Assembly: GCF_001039355.2 (NCBI RefSeq)
Contig: NW_019773781.1
Coordinates: 407,576-444,935, forward strand
DNA: 37,360 nt
Source of the DNA: Lingula anatina
Taxonomy: Eukaryota; Brachiopoda; Lingulata; Lingulida; Lingulidae
Direction: 5' to 3'
Shown here one piece after another: positions 22,496 to 33,975 of the stretch; within the stretch, counting starts at the first letter, position 1, and each line of letters opens with the position of its first letter. A program made the translations under genes and the position numbers. Below the pieces are notes generated by a model. It ran no database searches. It saw only the letters and a list, made by a program, of their open reading frames with translations, and was not told the origin of the DNA.

Positions 22496-22913
22496 GTAAA
22501 TAAACTGTATATCTTCATTGCTATGTGTGTTGTTTCTTTAAGATTTTAGAAGCAGCGATTTTGCCAAGATTACACATTGTCACCAATGTTTGGAACATTA
22601 TTAGCCTCAACAGGACAGTGATTATCTCGTTATTCGAGATGCTAGCGAACTCGCGTTAGCTGATCTAACCAATGAGAAAGATCCATTCAAACAGCAGCCA
22701 GAAAACTCAGCGACAAAGAATCCAATTACTCAGACGAGTATCGAAACTCTGTGTAAAAAAAGATATCAAAAGGGTGAACCTGACAGTTGACGAGGACCTG
22801 ACTTTTAATTCATCTTGAAAAACTATAAACTGAGGCCAAAACTTAATACTTTAGTGGTTTGTAAATAGCATTTTCTTTGAATGGTTTATGTATTGAATTT
22901 GTGTGCTAGTATA

Positions 22914-24297
22914 GGGGCACGTTCGGCCCCGGGGCACGTTCGGCTTTCACTCGTATTTTCCACAATTAACACTTTTGGTCCAGCAGCCACCCCTTTACGT
23001 GTCACTTGATCTATTTAGCGGGTCCTACAAAAATAAGGCTTCTGTGGTGCACTCCGTTCGGAAGATATGATTGAAAAACATATTTTTCACGGGTAAAATT
23101 TTTTACGGGTTTTTTTAATTTGGGTCTACTTTAGCATTAATTAGTTGACTTACTGTCACCAATGCATTATAATATAAGAGCATATAGAAAGCCAATTTAA
23201 ATGAGGTATGGCACCACACTGTCGTCTTCTTAATTATGTTGCTATGGTAACATACATTCGGAATGCAGGCTTGGGGCAAGTTCGGCACCTCAAGGTGGGG
23301 CACATTCAGCCCCTGGGTTGTGTACGTTCGGCCTGGGGCCGAACGTGCCCCGTGGCTTTGGCGAAAGACTTGATCAAAAAATTATTATTTTTAAGCCCAA
23401 AAAGTTTGTTATATGCTAACATTTCAGCGCCATTAATGGGGTTAAAACTTAAGCTTGTATCTTCACATTTTAATTGTCGCGTTTTTTCAACCACGCATGA
23501 AGCCTTTAATTCAAATATTTAATACATGTACATATCATTAACTTATATTTTCCAGAGAAACACTATGGCATCTGGCCGGAAATATTAACATTGTTTAAAG
23601 ATCACTGGAGTTGTTATCTAGTTTTTTTAAAAAATATTTCCTTAACGTGACATTATTTCAAACAAATTGTGTATGTTATTATGTTCTTTGTGATTAAAGT
23701 TGATGTTTTGCGTTTGAATTCTTTGTTGGGTTTCAAATATTAGAAAGTTTTCCCGTTGGATTAAATGTGGGGTTTCAAAACTGACGTAGGTTGGTTCCTT
23801 CATGTTCTGTAATTGATATACATGAGAAGTATAAAGACCTATGCATTAAAAAATAGAAGTTCAATATATGTAGTTCCAGGACAAACATGTACCAAACAAA
23901 CAATTTCAATTAGGCCTACATATCTTTCTAAAACCTAACTATATTACTTATTTCAAGTATATCGTCACTGTTTAGCACCAAAACACCTATTTTTAAGGTA
24001 TTCATGTGAAATGGAAATAAAAGAAATCGGTAGGAAAGTATTTGAATTTGCAGGCCGAACGTGCTCCATCGAGAGGCCGAACGTGCCCCAGGCCGGGGCA
24101 CGTTCGGCCACGTGTTGGAAATTTATTTCATGTTAAATTTCTTAAAAACGCAAGGTCTTCTTTACATTTGACCAATGTATAAAAAAAGGAAATTTAGCAG
24201 TCTATCTACTCAAAACACATCATTGAGATTCGTCGTCAAACAGCTGAACTACAACCGATCAAAGGAAAAGGGGCCGAACGTGCCCCGGTCTCCCCTA
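22914..24297. mobile_element. TA-flanked DNA transposon with GGGGCACGTTCGG repeats at both ends
   Basis: Inserted in intron 3 of protease copy 2; the empty site, a single TA, is at 17952-17953 in copy 1. The element begins GGGGCACGTTCGGCCCC and ends CCGAACGTGCCCCGGTCTCCCC followed by TA and the gap. About ten copies of the 13-base motif, in both orientations, cluster near 22914-22950, 23273-23351, 24053-24109 and 24270-24286. The central part is AT-rich with no recognisable transposase, so it is probably non-autonomous. TA duplication fits Tc1/mariner and several other superfamilies. Confidence 0.82.
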
Positions 24298-25278
24298 NNN
24301 NNNNNNNNNNNNNNNNNNNNNNNNNNNNNNNNNNNNNNNNNNNNNNNNNNNNNNNNNNNNNNNNNNNNNNNNNNNNNNNNNNNNNNNNNNNNNNNNNNNN
24401 NNNNNNNNNNNNNNNNNNNNNNNNNNNNNNNNNNNNNNNNNNNNNNNNNNNNNNNNNNNNNNNNNNNNNNNNNNNNNNNNNNNNNNNNNNNNNNNNNNNN
24501 NNNNNNNNNNNNNNNNNNNNNNNNNNNNNNNNNNNNNNNNNNNNNNNNNNNNNNNNNNNNNNNNNNNNNNNNNNNNNNNNNNNNNNNNNNNNNNNNNNNN
24601 NNNNNNNNNNNNNNNNNNNNNNNNNNNNNNNNNNNNNNNNNNNNNNNNNNNNNNNNNNNNNNNNNNNNNNNNNNNNNNNNNNNNNNNNNNNNNNNNNNNN
24701 NNNNNNNNNNNNNNNNNNNNNNNNNNNNNNNNNNNNNNNNNNNNNNNNNNNNNNNNNNNNNNNNNNNNNNNNNNNNNNNNNNNNNNNNNNNNNNNNNNNN
24801 NNNNNNNNNNNNNNNNNNNNNNNNNNNNNNNNNNNNNNNNNNNNNNNNNNNNNNNNNNNNNNNNNNNNNNNNNNNNNNNNNNNNNNNNNNNNNNNNNNNN
24901 NNNNNNNNNNNNNNNNNNNNNNNNNNNNNNNNNNNNNNNNNNNNNNNNNNNNNNNNNNNNNNNNNNNNNNNNNNNNNNNNNNNNNNNNNNNNNNNNNNNN
25001 NNNNNNNNNNNNNNNNNNNNNNNNNNNNNNNNNNNNNNNNNNNNNNNNNNNNNNNNNNNNNNNNNNNNNNNNNNNNNNNNNNNNNNNNNNNNNNNNNNNN
25101 NNNNNNNNNNNNNNNNNNNNNNNNNNNNNNNNNNNNNNNNNNNNNNNNNNNNNNNNNNNNNNNNNNNNNNNNNNNNNNNNNNNNNNNNNNNNNNNNNNNN
25201 NNNNNNNNNNNNNNNNNNNNNNNNNNNNNNNNNNNNNNNNNNNNNNNNNNNNNNNNNNNNNNNNNNNNNNNNNNNNNN
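24298..25278. other. Assembly gap
   Basis: 981 unresolved bases. It could hold protease copy 2 exon 4. Frames spanning it are meaningless. Confidence 1.
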
Positions 25279-25460
25279 AAGATTGACCACTCCTGTGAGT
25301 TTAATGACAATTGGCCTAACGGTTTTCCTTAAAATGTGTTTACAGGGTTGCATATATGCTGAAAAGTGAAAAAACAGCATAACATCTACTATAATGGCCC
25401 GATCATGCTGATTTTCGACCTTGACCTGCGTTTTATGAATATTCATCAGCTCTGTAAATA
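25279..25460. repeat. Interspersed repeat fragment related to 29140-29290
   Basis: Both share a short ACTCC(C)CTGNNTTT-like start, a GGTTTTCCT-like segment and GTTGCATATATGCTGA. They are diverged copies of one family. Confidence 0.55.
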
Positions 25461-25597
25461 TAAAAGCAAAAAATAAAACTGTGTTCCACTTATCGTGTTT
25501 ACAAGGAAAGTGCACGGCATCGGCATCGGCATCGCCATCGGCGACGACAGACGCAGGTGATGGCAATATGTACAGACACATCTGTGTCTGTACATAA

Positions 25598-25855
25598 AAA
25601 CCTGGTTGTAAGCAAACGCCAGCTCGTAAACTGCAGACCTCAAGGAAAATTGCATCTGTGAGAATTCACATTGAGAGAGTTATTGGATTGTTAAAGAATC
25701 GGTACACTATCCTGAAAGGCACTATGCCCTTGACGAATGTCCAAAGTATTAAAGGTGAAGGTCTCAAGAGTACATTGGCCAGTTGTGACAAAATTATTCA
25801 AGTTTGTTGTGCTTTGGTTAACTTAAGACCAGGGATTGTGTTTAAGGAAGACTAA
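25598..25855 (+). pseudogene. PIF/Harbinger transposase C-terminal fragment
   Basis: An open frame after a stop at 25595 reads TSRKIASVRIHIERVIGLLK, then NRYTILKGTMPL, then SCDKIIQVCCALVNLRP, ending at a TAA. The SVRIHIERVIGLLKN segment holds the conserved Arg/Glu region that follows the last acidic residue in DDE_Tnp_4 (Harbinger-type, also HARBI1) transposases, and the 'Cxx..NL.P' ending is typical of their C-terminus. Only about 85 residues of a family usually over 300 are present. The N-terminal catalytic part is missing and may lie in the gap or be lost. Probably a dead fragment. Confidence 0.75.
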
Positions 25856-26446
25856 GACGTGTTTAAGGAAGACTTTTTTACAGTCCAATGAATTCAGGGA
25901 ATGTGTTATTATTGACTGTACAGCCTCATTTTACCTAAGGTTTAAAAGTGAAAATCACATTGTAGCTATTTTTTTTTTCTGAGCTGTCATTAATTAAATT
26001 TTTGTGGACTGTCACTTTTGACTTTGAGGTTTCATTTTGGTCATTTTGTGGTCTTGTAAATCAGTGTTTTGGAAGGCCATTATTGGTTTGATACAAATGC
26101 AGTGAGATGTAGCATGAAAGTTTACAGATGATAAAGAGAAAGACTAAAAGTCAGTTTGCATATTGCTGTTTATATGGTAGGTTTTAACTTTGTAAGGAAA
26201 ACCCTTGGTACTTTTGTTCAAGTCAGGACATTCAAATGCAGTAAATAAAAATGTACTAAAAGAACAAAGTGTATATTTATCATCTTTTTGACATGTAATA
26301 GTCTTCTTTTTAAATGTTTTGCTATGGCTATCCAAAGTAAAGAAAACCCTCCAGTCAAGTGTTTTAAAATACAGACAACCATGTACCTACTCATTTTCTG
26401 AAGATCAATGTATATATCACATCTATAAATTAATTTTAACTTCTGT
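25856..26446. other. AT-rich stretch 3' of the transposase fragment
   Basis: No gene or clear repeat seen. GTGTTTAAGGAAGACT occurs twice in tandem at about 25839-25875, spanning the stop codon. Confidence 0.4.
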
Positions 26447-26472
26447 AAAAAAAAAAAAAAAAAAAAAAAAAA
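26447..26472. repeat. Poly(A) tract
   Basis: A run of 26 A. There is no polyadenylation signal just upstream, so a retroposed transcript is not supported. Confidence 0.9.
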
Positions 26473-26534
26473 GAATAAGGCAGCTGTGTTTCATAATCAG
26501 TTTTTATTGAATTTCCTTTCAGACAAAGAACAAC

Positions 26535-26660
26535 ACAGACAAAGAACTTGTAGTCTAGGAGGAGAAGCGGTAACGGTGACTTGGCAGTGGAGCCGGCGGA
26601 ATGGACCGGACGGGACTAAAACCATGTGTACAGCCAGTGCCTATGACTAGTGGTGGTACA
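26535..26660. repeat. Interspersed repeat, copy related to 30165-30335
   Basis: Shares GTCTAGGAGGAGAAGCGGTA, CGGGACTAAAACCATG and TGGTGGTAC with the second copy (GTCTAGGAGGAAAAGCGGTA and so on). Its GC content is higher than its surroundings. Family unknown. Confidence 0.65.
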
Positions 26661-26784
26661 AATACCATTTACAGTTATAGGGATTGATGTTTTGAATGGG
26701 GAAGGCAACAGTGAAAGCAACAACAGAGACACAGTAAACATAAACATACACAGACACATACCTGTAGAGACAAACAGCAGAAAA

Positions 26785-26880
26785 TCACATACAAATTGGT
26801 TATTTTGTCAATTTTGATAGAATATTACATAATGCTTAACAGCAAAATCAAACCAAAAATTTGTAGAGGACTGAGGATAG
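26785..26880. repeat. Dispersed repeat family fragment
   Basis: TTTTGATAGAATATTACATAATGCTTAACAGC resembles 33670-33730 and the units at 36770-36830 and 37140-37200. Confidence 0.55.
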
Positions 26881-27560
26881 GCCATCTCTCACTCAATGCT
26901 TTATTATTATTATATTTTTTTTTTTTGGGGGGGGGGAGGGGGGCAAAGTATTTGTCTCTTTACTAATTTGGTATTACTATATTATAAACTTAAGAGATTA
27001 TTACAAAAACCCAAACTTTTAAGGTAGATCGGTCATTACGTAATTTGACAATTTGCGCAATATCAGCGCATCGTCAATCGTCTCTAAAGACATTTCAGTC
27101 TGTTTTATCAAATTAAGGAAATAAAACAATTATCTACAAGATAAACAAACATTATCAACTTGTCTTTAACTCGGTACAATCCATATAGGTTTTCGACAAC
27201 ATTTACCGACCGTGAGTCGACTATGATTCCATACGACAACTGTAGAACATTCATAGACTTGCCCTTCAAGAAATCGACGGAAAACAGCTCTTTTTGAATG
27301 GGCACTGTAGAAAAAGAATGACAGCTAAAGCTCACAAATTATGCACGTAGGTTCTATATTATGTAAAGAATAAGTATTGTAAATTACAATGAAAGCGGTT
27401 GCGTATATTTTGATGTAGAAAGCTCGACGAAAACTGGAAGTGCATCGTGACGTCACACACTTGTACTTGGAAAGCTGCTGGGTGATTTTCTGATGAGAAC
27501 TATTTCGTAGCTTATACAAATGTTCAGAAAATGACCATAGAGATTGAAGAAAATTTACTG

Positions 27561-27995
27561 ATCAAAATTTAAACTGCGTAACATTATTCAGGAAAAAAAT
27601 GTGCATTTCTGACCTCAACTTGTCAGTGTAAACAAACACTGAAGGCATTGCAAGCAAGCATGTGAATGCCGCGTTTGATACTTTGTATCAGACGCTTCAT
27701 TTTACTTGACAACACAGTGTTTACGATAGGCATGACAGGCAAAACCGCGAAAAAAACATGTCTTTCCCTCGATTTCTTGAAGGGCCGTGTTGTTGAGATT
27801 TTTCAAACTATTGGTGGATTTTTGACTTTTTGAGTGGTGCTGGTACATACAAATTAATGAGATTTTTCTGTGTGCTAATTTCCATTTTTTTAGGGGGGGG
27901 GGAGCCAAAAAGTCACATTTATATTATATTCACTACATAAATAAATAACAACGACAATAAACTATTTTCACATGCATGACATATTTCACTCTTCA
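27561..27995. repeat. Inverted repeat arm, left (partner 31165-31441)
   Basis: Reverse complement of 31165-31441 over about 270 bases, including GATACTTTGTATCAGACGCT and ATTTATTTATGTA-type segments. The left arm carries an extra block of about 165 bases (27735-27905) that the right arm lacks. Confidence 0.85.
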
Positions 27996-28100
27996 ATAAA
28001 TCTGTTTTGAAGTTAATGGCTTACACCTTCGCATCAGTATGACAAATCTGAAAATACATGTAGCTAGTACTGGTATACTCACTTCAACTGTTAAAATAAT

Positions 28101-28558
28101 GAAAGTTTTAAATGTACTTGGATGTCTCTCCACACAAACCAAAAATAAAAATTAAAAATTCAACGTTAGAAAATCATAAAAAAAAGCTTTTTAGTGAAAA
28201 AACACCAATTTTCCCATTGATTTGAATGGGGACTAGTGCGTCACGCAGGGTGCAATGCACTTCAACTTGGCGTAGTTCTCTTATTTGGTCAGTGACCCCT
28301 AATTTTTTTTTGCAAAATTTAAAATGTACTTAGATGCCTCTTTACATAAAAAAAAAAAAAATTCTTTTAAATTAGAACATTAGAAAATCATGAAAAATAA
28401 TGCTTTTAGTGAAAAAACACCCATTTTCCCATTGATTTGAATGGGGACTAGCGCGATATGCAGGGTGTAACATATTTGGGCGTAGTTCTCTTATTTGGTC
28501 TGTGACCCCCAATTTTTTTGCAAATTTTTAATGTACTTGGGTGTCTCTTCAAACAAAC

Positions 28559-28560
<2 letters not shown>
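28101..28560. repeat. Tandem repeat, unit about 205 bp, about 2.3 copies
   Basis: Units start near AAATGTACTTGGATGTCTCT and share TTTTCCCATTGATTTGAATG and GCGTAGTTCTCTTATTTGGT. They are diverged and have varying A-runs. Confidence 0.85.

Positions 28561-28586
<26 letters not shown>
28561..28586. repeat. Poly(A) tract at the end of the 205-bp array
   Basis: A pure A run directly after the third, partial unit. Confidence 0.85.
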
Positions 28587-28590
<4 letters not shown>

Positions 28591-28783
28591 TACGTTGGAA
28601 CATGTAACGACGGATCTACCTTAAGGGAAAAACCCTTGGCTAGCTTTGAATGCAGGAACAGCCATTAACCATTGGTTAGTATGGGAAAATTGCAGTTTAC
28701 CCCAGGAAATTTTTTTTGGTCAAAATGAACAGTTATTATGACTTTAAGTGTTAAGTCTACCAAGAGTTGTGTAGGGTACTTAC

Positions 28784-28905
28784 CTATGTGATGCAAAAAT
28801 GGGGAAGTGCTGTCCATGGAAATGTACTCTTCACCTCCCAAAATGCTTACAAGCAGATTTTTCACATCATTTTTCCCTTGCCATGTGTAGGTAGGTACTA
28901 CAAGT
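28784..28905 (-). other. Possible isolated exon, unrecognised
   Basis: On the minus strand an open frame of up to 175 codons covers this stretch. Its part reading VPTYTWQGKNDVKNLLVSIL and then GGEEYISMDSTSPFLHHIG ends at a consensus donor, GTAAGTA (complement of 28777-28783). The composition looks more like protein than the hydrophobic N-terminal part of the same frame. I do not recognise the family; a transposon-derived exon is possible, chance is also possible. Confidence 0.25.
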
Positions 28906-29254
28906 TTGTAATCGCACACATGAAAGAAAAAATAAAATGTCAGGATCAGAGAGGCAATACCGTTTCCGGACATTGTACCACCAGCTGGAATAAGCACATT
29001 CGTATGGAAACCCCTCCAAAAAAGGGACACCACCATCAGTCTTGTGCTTGACAAGCTCCATAAAATGCAATCAACAAGAGTTCTCAAAATATGCAAAAAA
29101 ATGCGAAAAAATATAATTAAAATGGTACAATCAAATTTTCGAATTGACCCGTATTTTCCTAACATTGATAACTCCCCTGACTTTCTGGACAATAGGTCTA
29201 TTGGTTTTTCCTGAAGTGTATTCTCAGTGTTGCATATATGCTGACAAAAGAGAA

Positions 29255-29860
29255 AACTTTAGGGCAACACAGGGCATATCTCTGCTAGTTTTGAAGATAT
29301 GAGGGGCAAGAAAATATGCAAAGTTCACTTCATGGTGAAAAAGTAAGTCAAAGGTAAATTTCAATGTCACAGTATATGACTTCCTATGGGCATTTCTTTG
29401 CCAATTTTGGAGATATAACGGCCAGAAAACATGCAAAGTGCTGTTCATCATAAAAAGTAGGTCAAAGGTTAATTTCCAGGTCACAGTTTAACAGCCAGTG
29501 TATTACTTCCTATTTAGCTTCAACAGTAACTTTGGGCGTATCTCTGCCAGTTTTTGAGATATAAGGGAAAGAAAATTTGCAAAGTTCAGTTCATGGTGAA
29601 AATAAGGTCAAAGGTCAATTTCAGGGTCATAGTTAGATTGCCAGTATGTGACTTCCTATTTAAGTTCAATAATAACTATGGGCATATCTTTGCCTGTTTT
29701 GGAGATTTAAAGATCAGAAAACTTGCAAAGTGCAGTTCATCATGAAAAGTAGGTCAAAGGTCAATTTCAAGGTCACAGATTACCAGTATATGACTTCCTA
29801 TTCAAGTTCAATAGTAAATATGGGCACATCTCTGCTAATTTTGTAGTTTCTGAAAGTTGG
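29255..29860. repeat. Diverged tandem repeat, unit about 145 bp, four units
   Basis: Each unit has TTTTGGAGATAT-like, GCAAAGT(G/T)CAGTTCAT, AGGTCAAAGGTCAATTTC and TGACTTCCTAT segments. It begins inside a family related to 25279-25460. Confidence 0.85.
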
Positions 29861-30164
29861 TACAAATAAATATCTTCTTGCAGAAAATTCCCATTTGTAG
29901 AAAATTTTGGCCCGCTTGACCTTGAAATAAGGGTCAAAGGTCAAATCTAAGGGCATATTTGGAAATTTCTGACTTTCTGTCAGTCTTCTATAGTAATTTT
30001 TCCCATAATTCCTTCCGTTTGGGAGATATTTAGCATTGAATTTTTAAAAATTTTGACAAGGGTGCATTTCAATGAGCGTCAATCCCAGGCCAATGCACCG
30101 ACTGAGACAAAAAGAACCCAGGATGTTCAGGTTGAGATTATGTCACCTAAATCCAAGAGATGTT

Positions 30165-30335
30165 GACACAGGTCCTTGCGGTCTAGGAGGAAAAGCGGTA
30201 ATGGTGACTTATATCCCACGACACCCTGTGGAGCCAACGAAGCCAGCGGAGCCAACGGAACCGCACGAGATGGGTCGGGACTAAAACCATGAGTACCGCC
30301 AGCGTACACGCTGGTGGTACTAATTATCACTTTTA
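30165..30335. repeat. Interspersed repeat, copy related to 26535-26660
   Basis: Same GTCTAGGAGG...GCGGTAATGGTGACTT, CGGGACTAAAACCATGAG and GGTGGTAC landmarks. It also has a short internal GGAGCCAACGAAGCCAGC iteration absent from the other copy. Confidence 0.65.
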
Positions 30336-31164
30336 GTTGCCTTTCCTTACATACCAATTTTACATACCCAAATTTTAATGATGGGATTGAACATTTTTAC
30401 TGTTCAAGTGTTGTAAACATAAAAGTCTCAAAACCTTTCACTTCAGTTTGGGAATCACTGATTTACATTTTGATAAAAGTCATGAGAGTACTTTTTCAAT
30501 ATTTTCAATGGGCAAAAATGATCAAAGTTTCAAATAATATTTTATAACACATATATTAAATTTCTATATAGCATCTGTGGTGCTTTAGTGCACAGAACAT
30601 GTACAGAACTACAGTATAGCCTGCCTTTTGATTTTGTTGCTTCCACTCAAAAGAATCGTTTTAATTTCAGGCCTGTAGGCAGGGGGGTTTGAGGCGCATC
30701 ATACAAGCTGGGTAGGTGAAAGTCACTTTTTTTTTTTTTAATTTGTGAGCTATGTATACACACCAATGTGAAAATGTAAGCACCAGAGGCAGTGTTTTAT
30801 TTACCTCTGCGTCATGCGTAAAATACGCATGAATCCTAAAATTGACGCAAAAAAATATGATTTAGTGTGTCATTTGACCCTAATGTATGACAGCCACAAC
30901 TAATTACTTTCCAAAGTGCTGTAATCTTGTCGATAAAAAACCTACTAGTAGGCCTATTTCCGATCGTTGTTGTGTGTCACGGGTCTATCCTTGGATTCTC
31001 AAATATCATTGGACGACCGCATGAAGTGATGACGTCAGAACACAATTACACTAAAACACCGACACATTTACAGCAATGCTGAAGGTACACGTAATGTCAA
31101 TGTACAATTCAATTCAATTATATTTAGTTCATTAATTTTTTTATTATTTCTTAAATATCAAAAA

Positions 31165-31441
31165 TAAAAGTATTTTTAAACGTGCATATGAAAATAGTTT
31201 ATTGCCGTTGTTATTTATTTATGTAAAGAATATAACATTAATGTGAGACCGTAAACACTGTCAAGTTGTCAAGTAAAATGAAGCGTCTGATACAAAGTAT
31301 CAAGGGCGGCATTCACGTGCTTGCTTGCGGTGCGTTCACTGCACTTTGTTTACACCATAGAAGTAAGTTTACACTGACATGTTGAGTCAGAAACGCACAT
31401 TTTTTTTCTGTATAATATTACGCAGTTTTAATTTTGATTAT
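31165..31441. repeat. Inverted repeat arm, right (partner 27561-27995)
   Basis: Continuous here, interrupted in the left arm. It lies within the 30976-32823 element. Confidence 0.85.
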
Positions 31442-32537
31442 ACAAAAAGAATCAACAGATGATGACATAAAAACACCTGTGCTTTATACTTATATTACAC
31501 GGATTGCAATTGGATTTTATATGGGATTTTATATTGGATTTTATATGTTATATCAACACAATGTGAGCATTGTGATGAATAATAGAGGCCTACAGACTAG
31601 GAATCAGTTATCCTAGCTTTTACATAAGATTTTGTTATATAGACAGAGAAACGTTTTAATTCTAGGATTCAAATTTTGCTTGGGTACTTGAAAATGCTTA
31701 CAAAACAAAGGTGTCTGTTGCAAATATGGAACAAAAATAGTACAAAAAAAATACATATAATGCTATGACAAACAAAATGTGGCAGGCTTTAGATCATTGA
31801 TTTCGGAAATAGCTCTGAAACCAATTTTCAGACAAATTTCAATTGAATCTATAGGCGCCGCCTACATGATAATTATGTGGAGGGAGTAAATCATGTAAGT
31901 AAAACTCATTTCATAAGAAATCTAAACACCTTGCACACAAATGTATGTTACATTATATAAGCTTTCAAAGTTCAAATTAAAGTCTTACACAAGAGAAACA
32001 CAGGAATCTTTTTATAATAAAATAAGAGGGAACTATTAATCTTAAGATTTAGATTAGAAGAGCTTGTAGCATTGTAGAACCTAGAAAACCACACTGTACA
32101 ATTTATTTTTAAATGAAGTGTATTCATAAAAAAACTGATTCCCTTGCACAAACAATGTTTAATTTCTGCTCATCGTTTTCTTAGTCAATATTGTGTTTAT
32201 TTTCTGACACTTTCTTTCTTCTATTTGAAGTATTGTAGCACTGTTTTGCCAATTTAATATTTGAGCTTTAAAGTTAACCTTTAAGGGCGTTCAAAATTGT
32301 TCTAATCTATTACGTATTTCGTGATAATGTTTAGGGATATTTTTTACAAATACGGTCATTTTGAACGTTGTTTCCCGCACTTTAGTCACGTGTAATAACA
32401 TTATGCATTAAAAGCAATTTTTCATTTACGTGTTTTAAAATAATTAAAATTCAACAATAACATAACATTATATATAGAAAGCTTCTTATAAGAATGGTCT
32501 TTTTGGAAAATGAAAGTGTGTGAGCCTTATGAATTAA

Positions 32538-32543
<6 letters not shown>

Positions 32544-32616
<73 letters not shown>
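32544..32616. repeat. (AT)n microsatellite
   Basis: About 73 bases of pure AT alternation. Confidence 0.97.
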
Positions 32617-32619
<3 letters not shown>

Positions 32620-32998
32620 TGTGCTTCATACAAATTATTTATGAACAATATATATTTCACTTGGGATAACAATTATGGAAAAAGCCGATTGAGATGGTAA
32701 CTTTCTCATCTTCACTTCAGCATTGCTGTAAATATGCCGGTGTTTTAGTGTAATTGTGTTATGACGTCATCACTTCATGCGGTCGTCCAATGATATTTGA
32801 GAATCCAAGGATAGACCCGTGACAGTTGTGTAGCCAAAAAGTATATCAACTTGCCACCGATAGTACACTACTGGTACAATGCTGCTATAGGCAAAAAATG
32901 GGTTTTTAAATTCAATTTAAATATTTCATTGTGTTTTAATACCCAAATGAAAATGGTTTGACCTAAAAAACAGTTTAGTCCACAAACTGGTGACAGAG

Positions 32999-33120
32999 AT
33001 TACTCTAAATGGTTAAAATATGTTACACTACGTGTATAAATTTGTCTAGATATTGTATTGTGTTTTTATGTTTAATAGTCAAAACATAATTTTTCCAGGT
33101 TGGAATATATTTATTGAAAC
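32999..33120. repeat. Direct repeat, partner 35541-35665
   Basis: Shares TTACTCTAAAT, GTTAAAATATGTT, AATTTGTCTAGATATTGT and CATAATTTTTCCAG. The partner begins immediately after the single N at 35540. Confidence 0.8.
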
Positions 33121-33639
33121 TCCTTGTCTTCATTTATCTACTTTTTTTGTGTTTGACAATCTTATTCCCTTCTATATTCCATTTATGTCCATATAATTTT
33201 TGACAATTTTTTTTACATACTAGTCAACACAATTTTAATTTATCGTTTATCTTGATGATTTTTGTTCATATATCTACTTTTAGGTTTAATCATGTTAATA
33301 ATCCTTTGTTTAAACGGTTTTTGTAAGAAAAAAAAATCAAATTGCATACTTTTGTCCATATCATTTTGAAGTTGTATGACTGTTAGTGTGTTTGTTGTCA
33401 TATGTTGAATAAACTTTGGTTACTTATACAAAAGCTGTTTTTGTATTCTTCAGTTCCTGTGGATAGAATTATATACTTAAGTCTGGAATACAACAATTAC
33501 AAATAAACAACATCAATTCATATACAATTTATTTACATAATACGCATCATTACTAGTTAAAATTACTTATTCAAAAAAGGCGGGAAAATTTTGACTCCTG
33601 AAAATAAACAAGGCAGCAAAGCTGTCAAATGTACAGACA

Positions 33640-33975
33640 AAAAGCAGACAATAACAATGCACAAAATAGGCTACTGTCAATTCTGATGCAAAAATACATT
33701 ATGCTTAACTGCAAATTCAACATCAAATTTTAATTATGCTCAACAGGTAATACCAATGTAAGTAAAATGTGTAACAAGCGTAAGGCTTCAGGCCCATGGG
33801 AGTTCAAGTTCACACTTTGAAAATGCCAGAATGAGAAAAATGAAAATTTCACACAAAACTGCTTAAATTCAATAATAAATGATAACCCAATTGAGCTGGC
33901 TTTCTTATTTGAACTGCATGCCAATCCTAAAAATCATAAGTAACGCAGTTTTCTTTTCATAATGTTTGTCATTTT
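33640..33975. repeat. Dispersed copy of the 340-355 bp unit
   Basis: CCCATGGGAGTTCAAGTTCA, TTGAAAATGCCAGAATGAG and AATCATAAGTAACGCAGTTT match the tandem units at 36540-37345. Confidence 0.7.

Larger units (their letters stand above)
18822..22913. repeat. Direct duplication B (protease locus), copy 2
   Basis: Partner of 13882-17953. It has a much longer (TA)n tract at about 19158-19247, the same 9-bp-flanked foldback at 19746-19899 and hairpin at 19963-20113, and protease exons 1-3. Confidence 0.92.
30976..32823. mobile_element. 1.85 kb element bounded by inverted repeats of about 108 bp
   Basis: GTCACGGGTCTATCCTTGG at 30976 pairs with CCAAGGATAGACCCGTGAC ending at 32823, and the arms continue to CAGCAATGCTGAA / TTCAGCATTGCTG with very few mismatches. 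The inside has no recognisable transposase and contains the right arm of the 27.6/31.2 kb repeat and an (AT)n tract. Probably a non-autonomous DNA transposon or nested insertions. No target duplication was confirmed. Confidence 0.8.

Noticed and set aside
24175-25581. Long frames of 350-430 codons across 24.2-25.6 kb
   Set aside because: They exist only because the unresolved gap contains no stop codons.
26144-26510. Processed pseudogene ending in the poly(A) at 26447-26472
   Set aside because: No polyadenylation signal before the tract, no flanking duplication and no open frame leading into it.
28101-29860. CRISPR-like array
   Set aside because: The repeats are long (145-205 bp), directly abutting and diverged, in eukaryotic DNA; they are ordinary tandem repeats.
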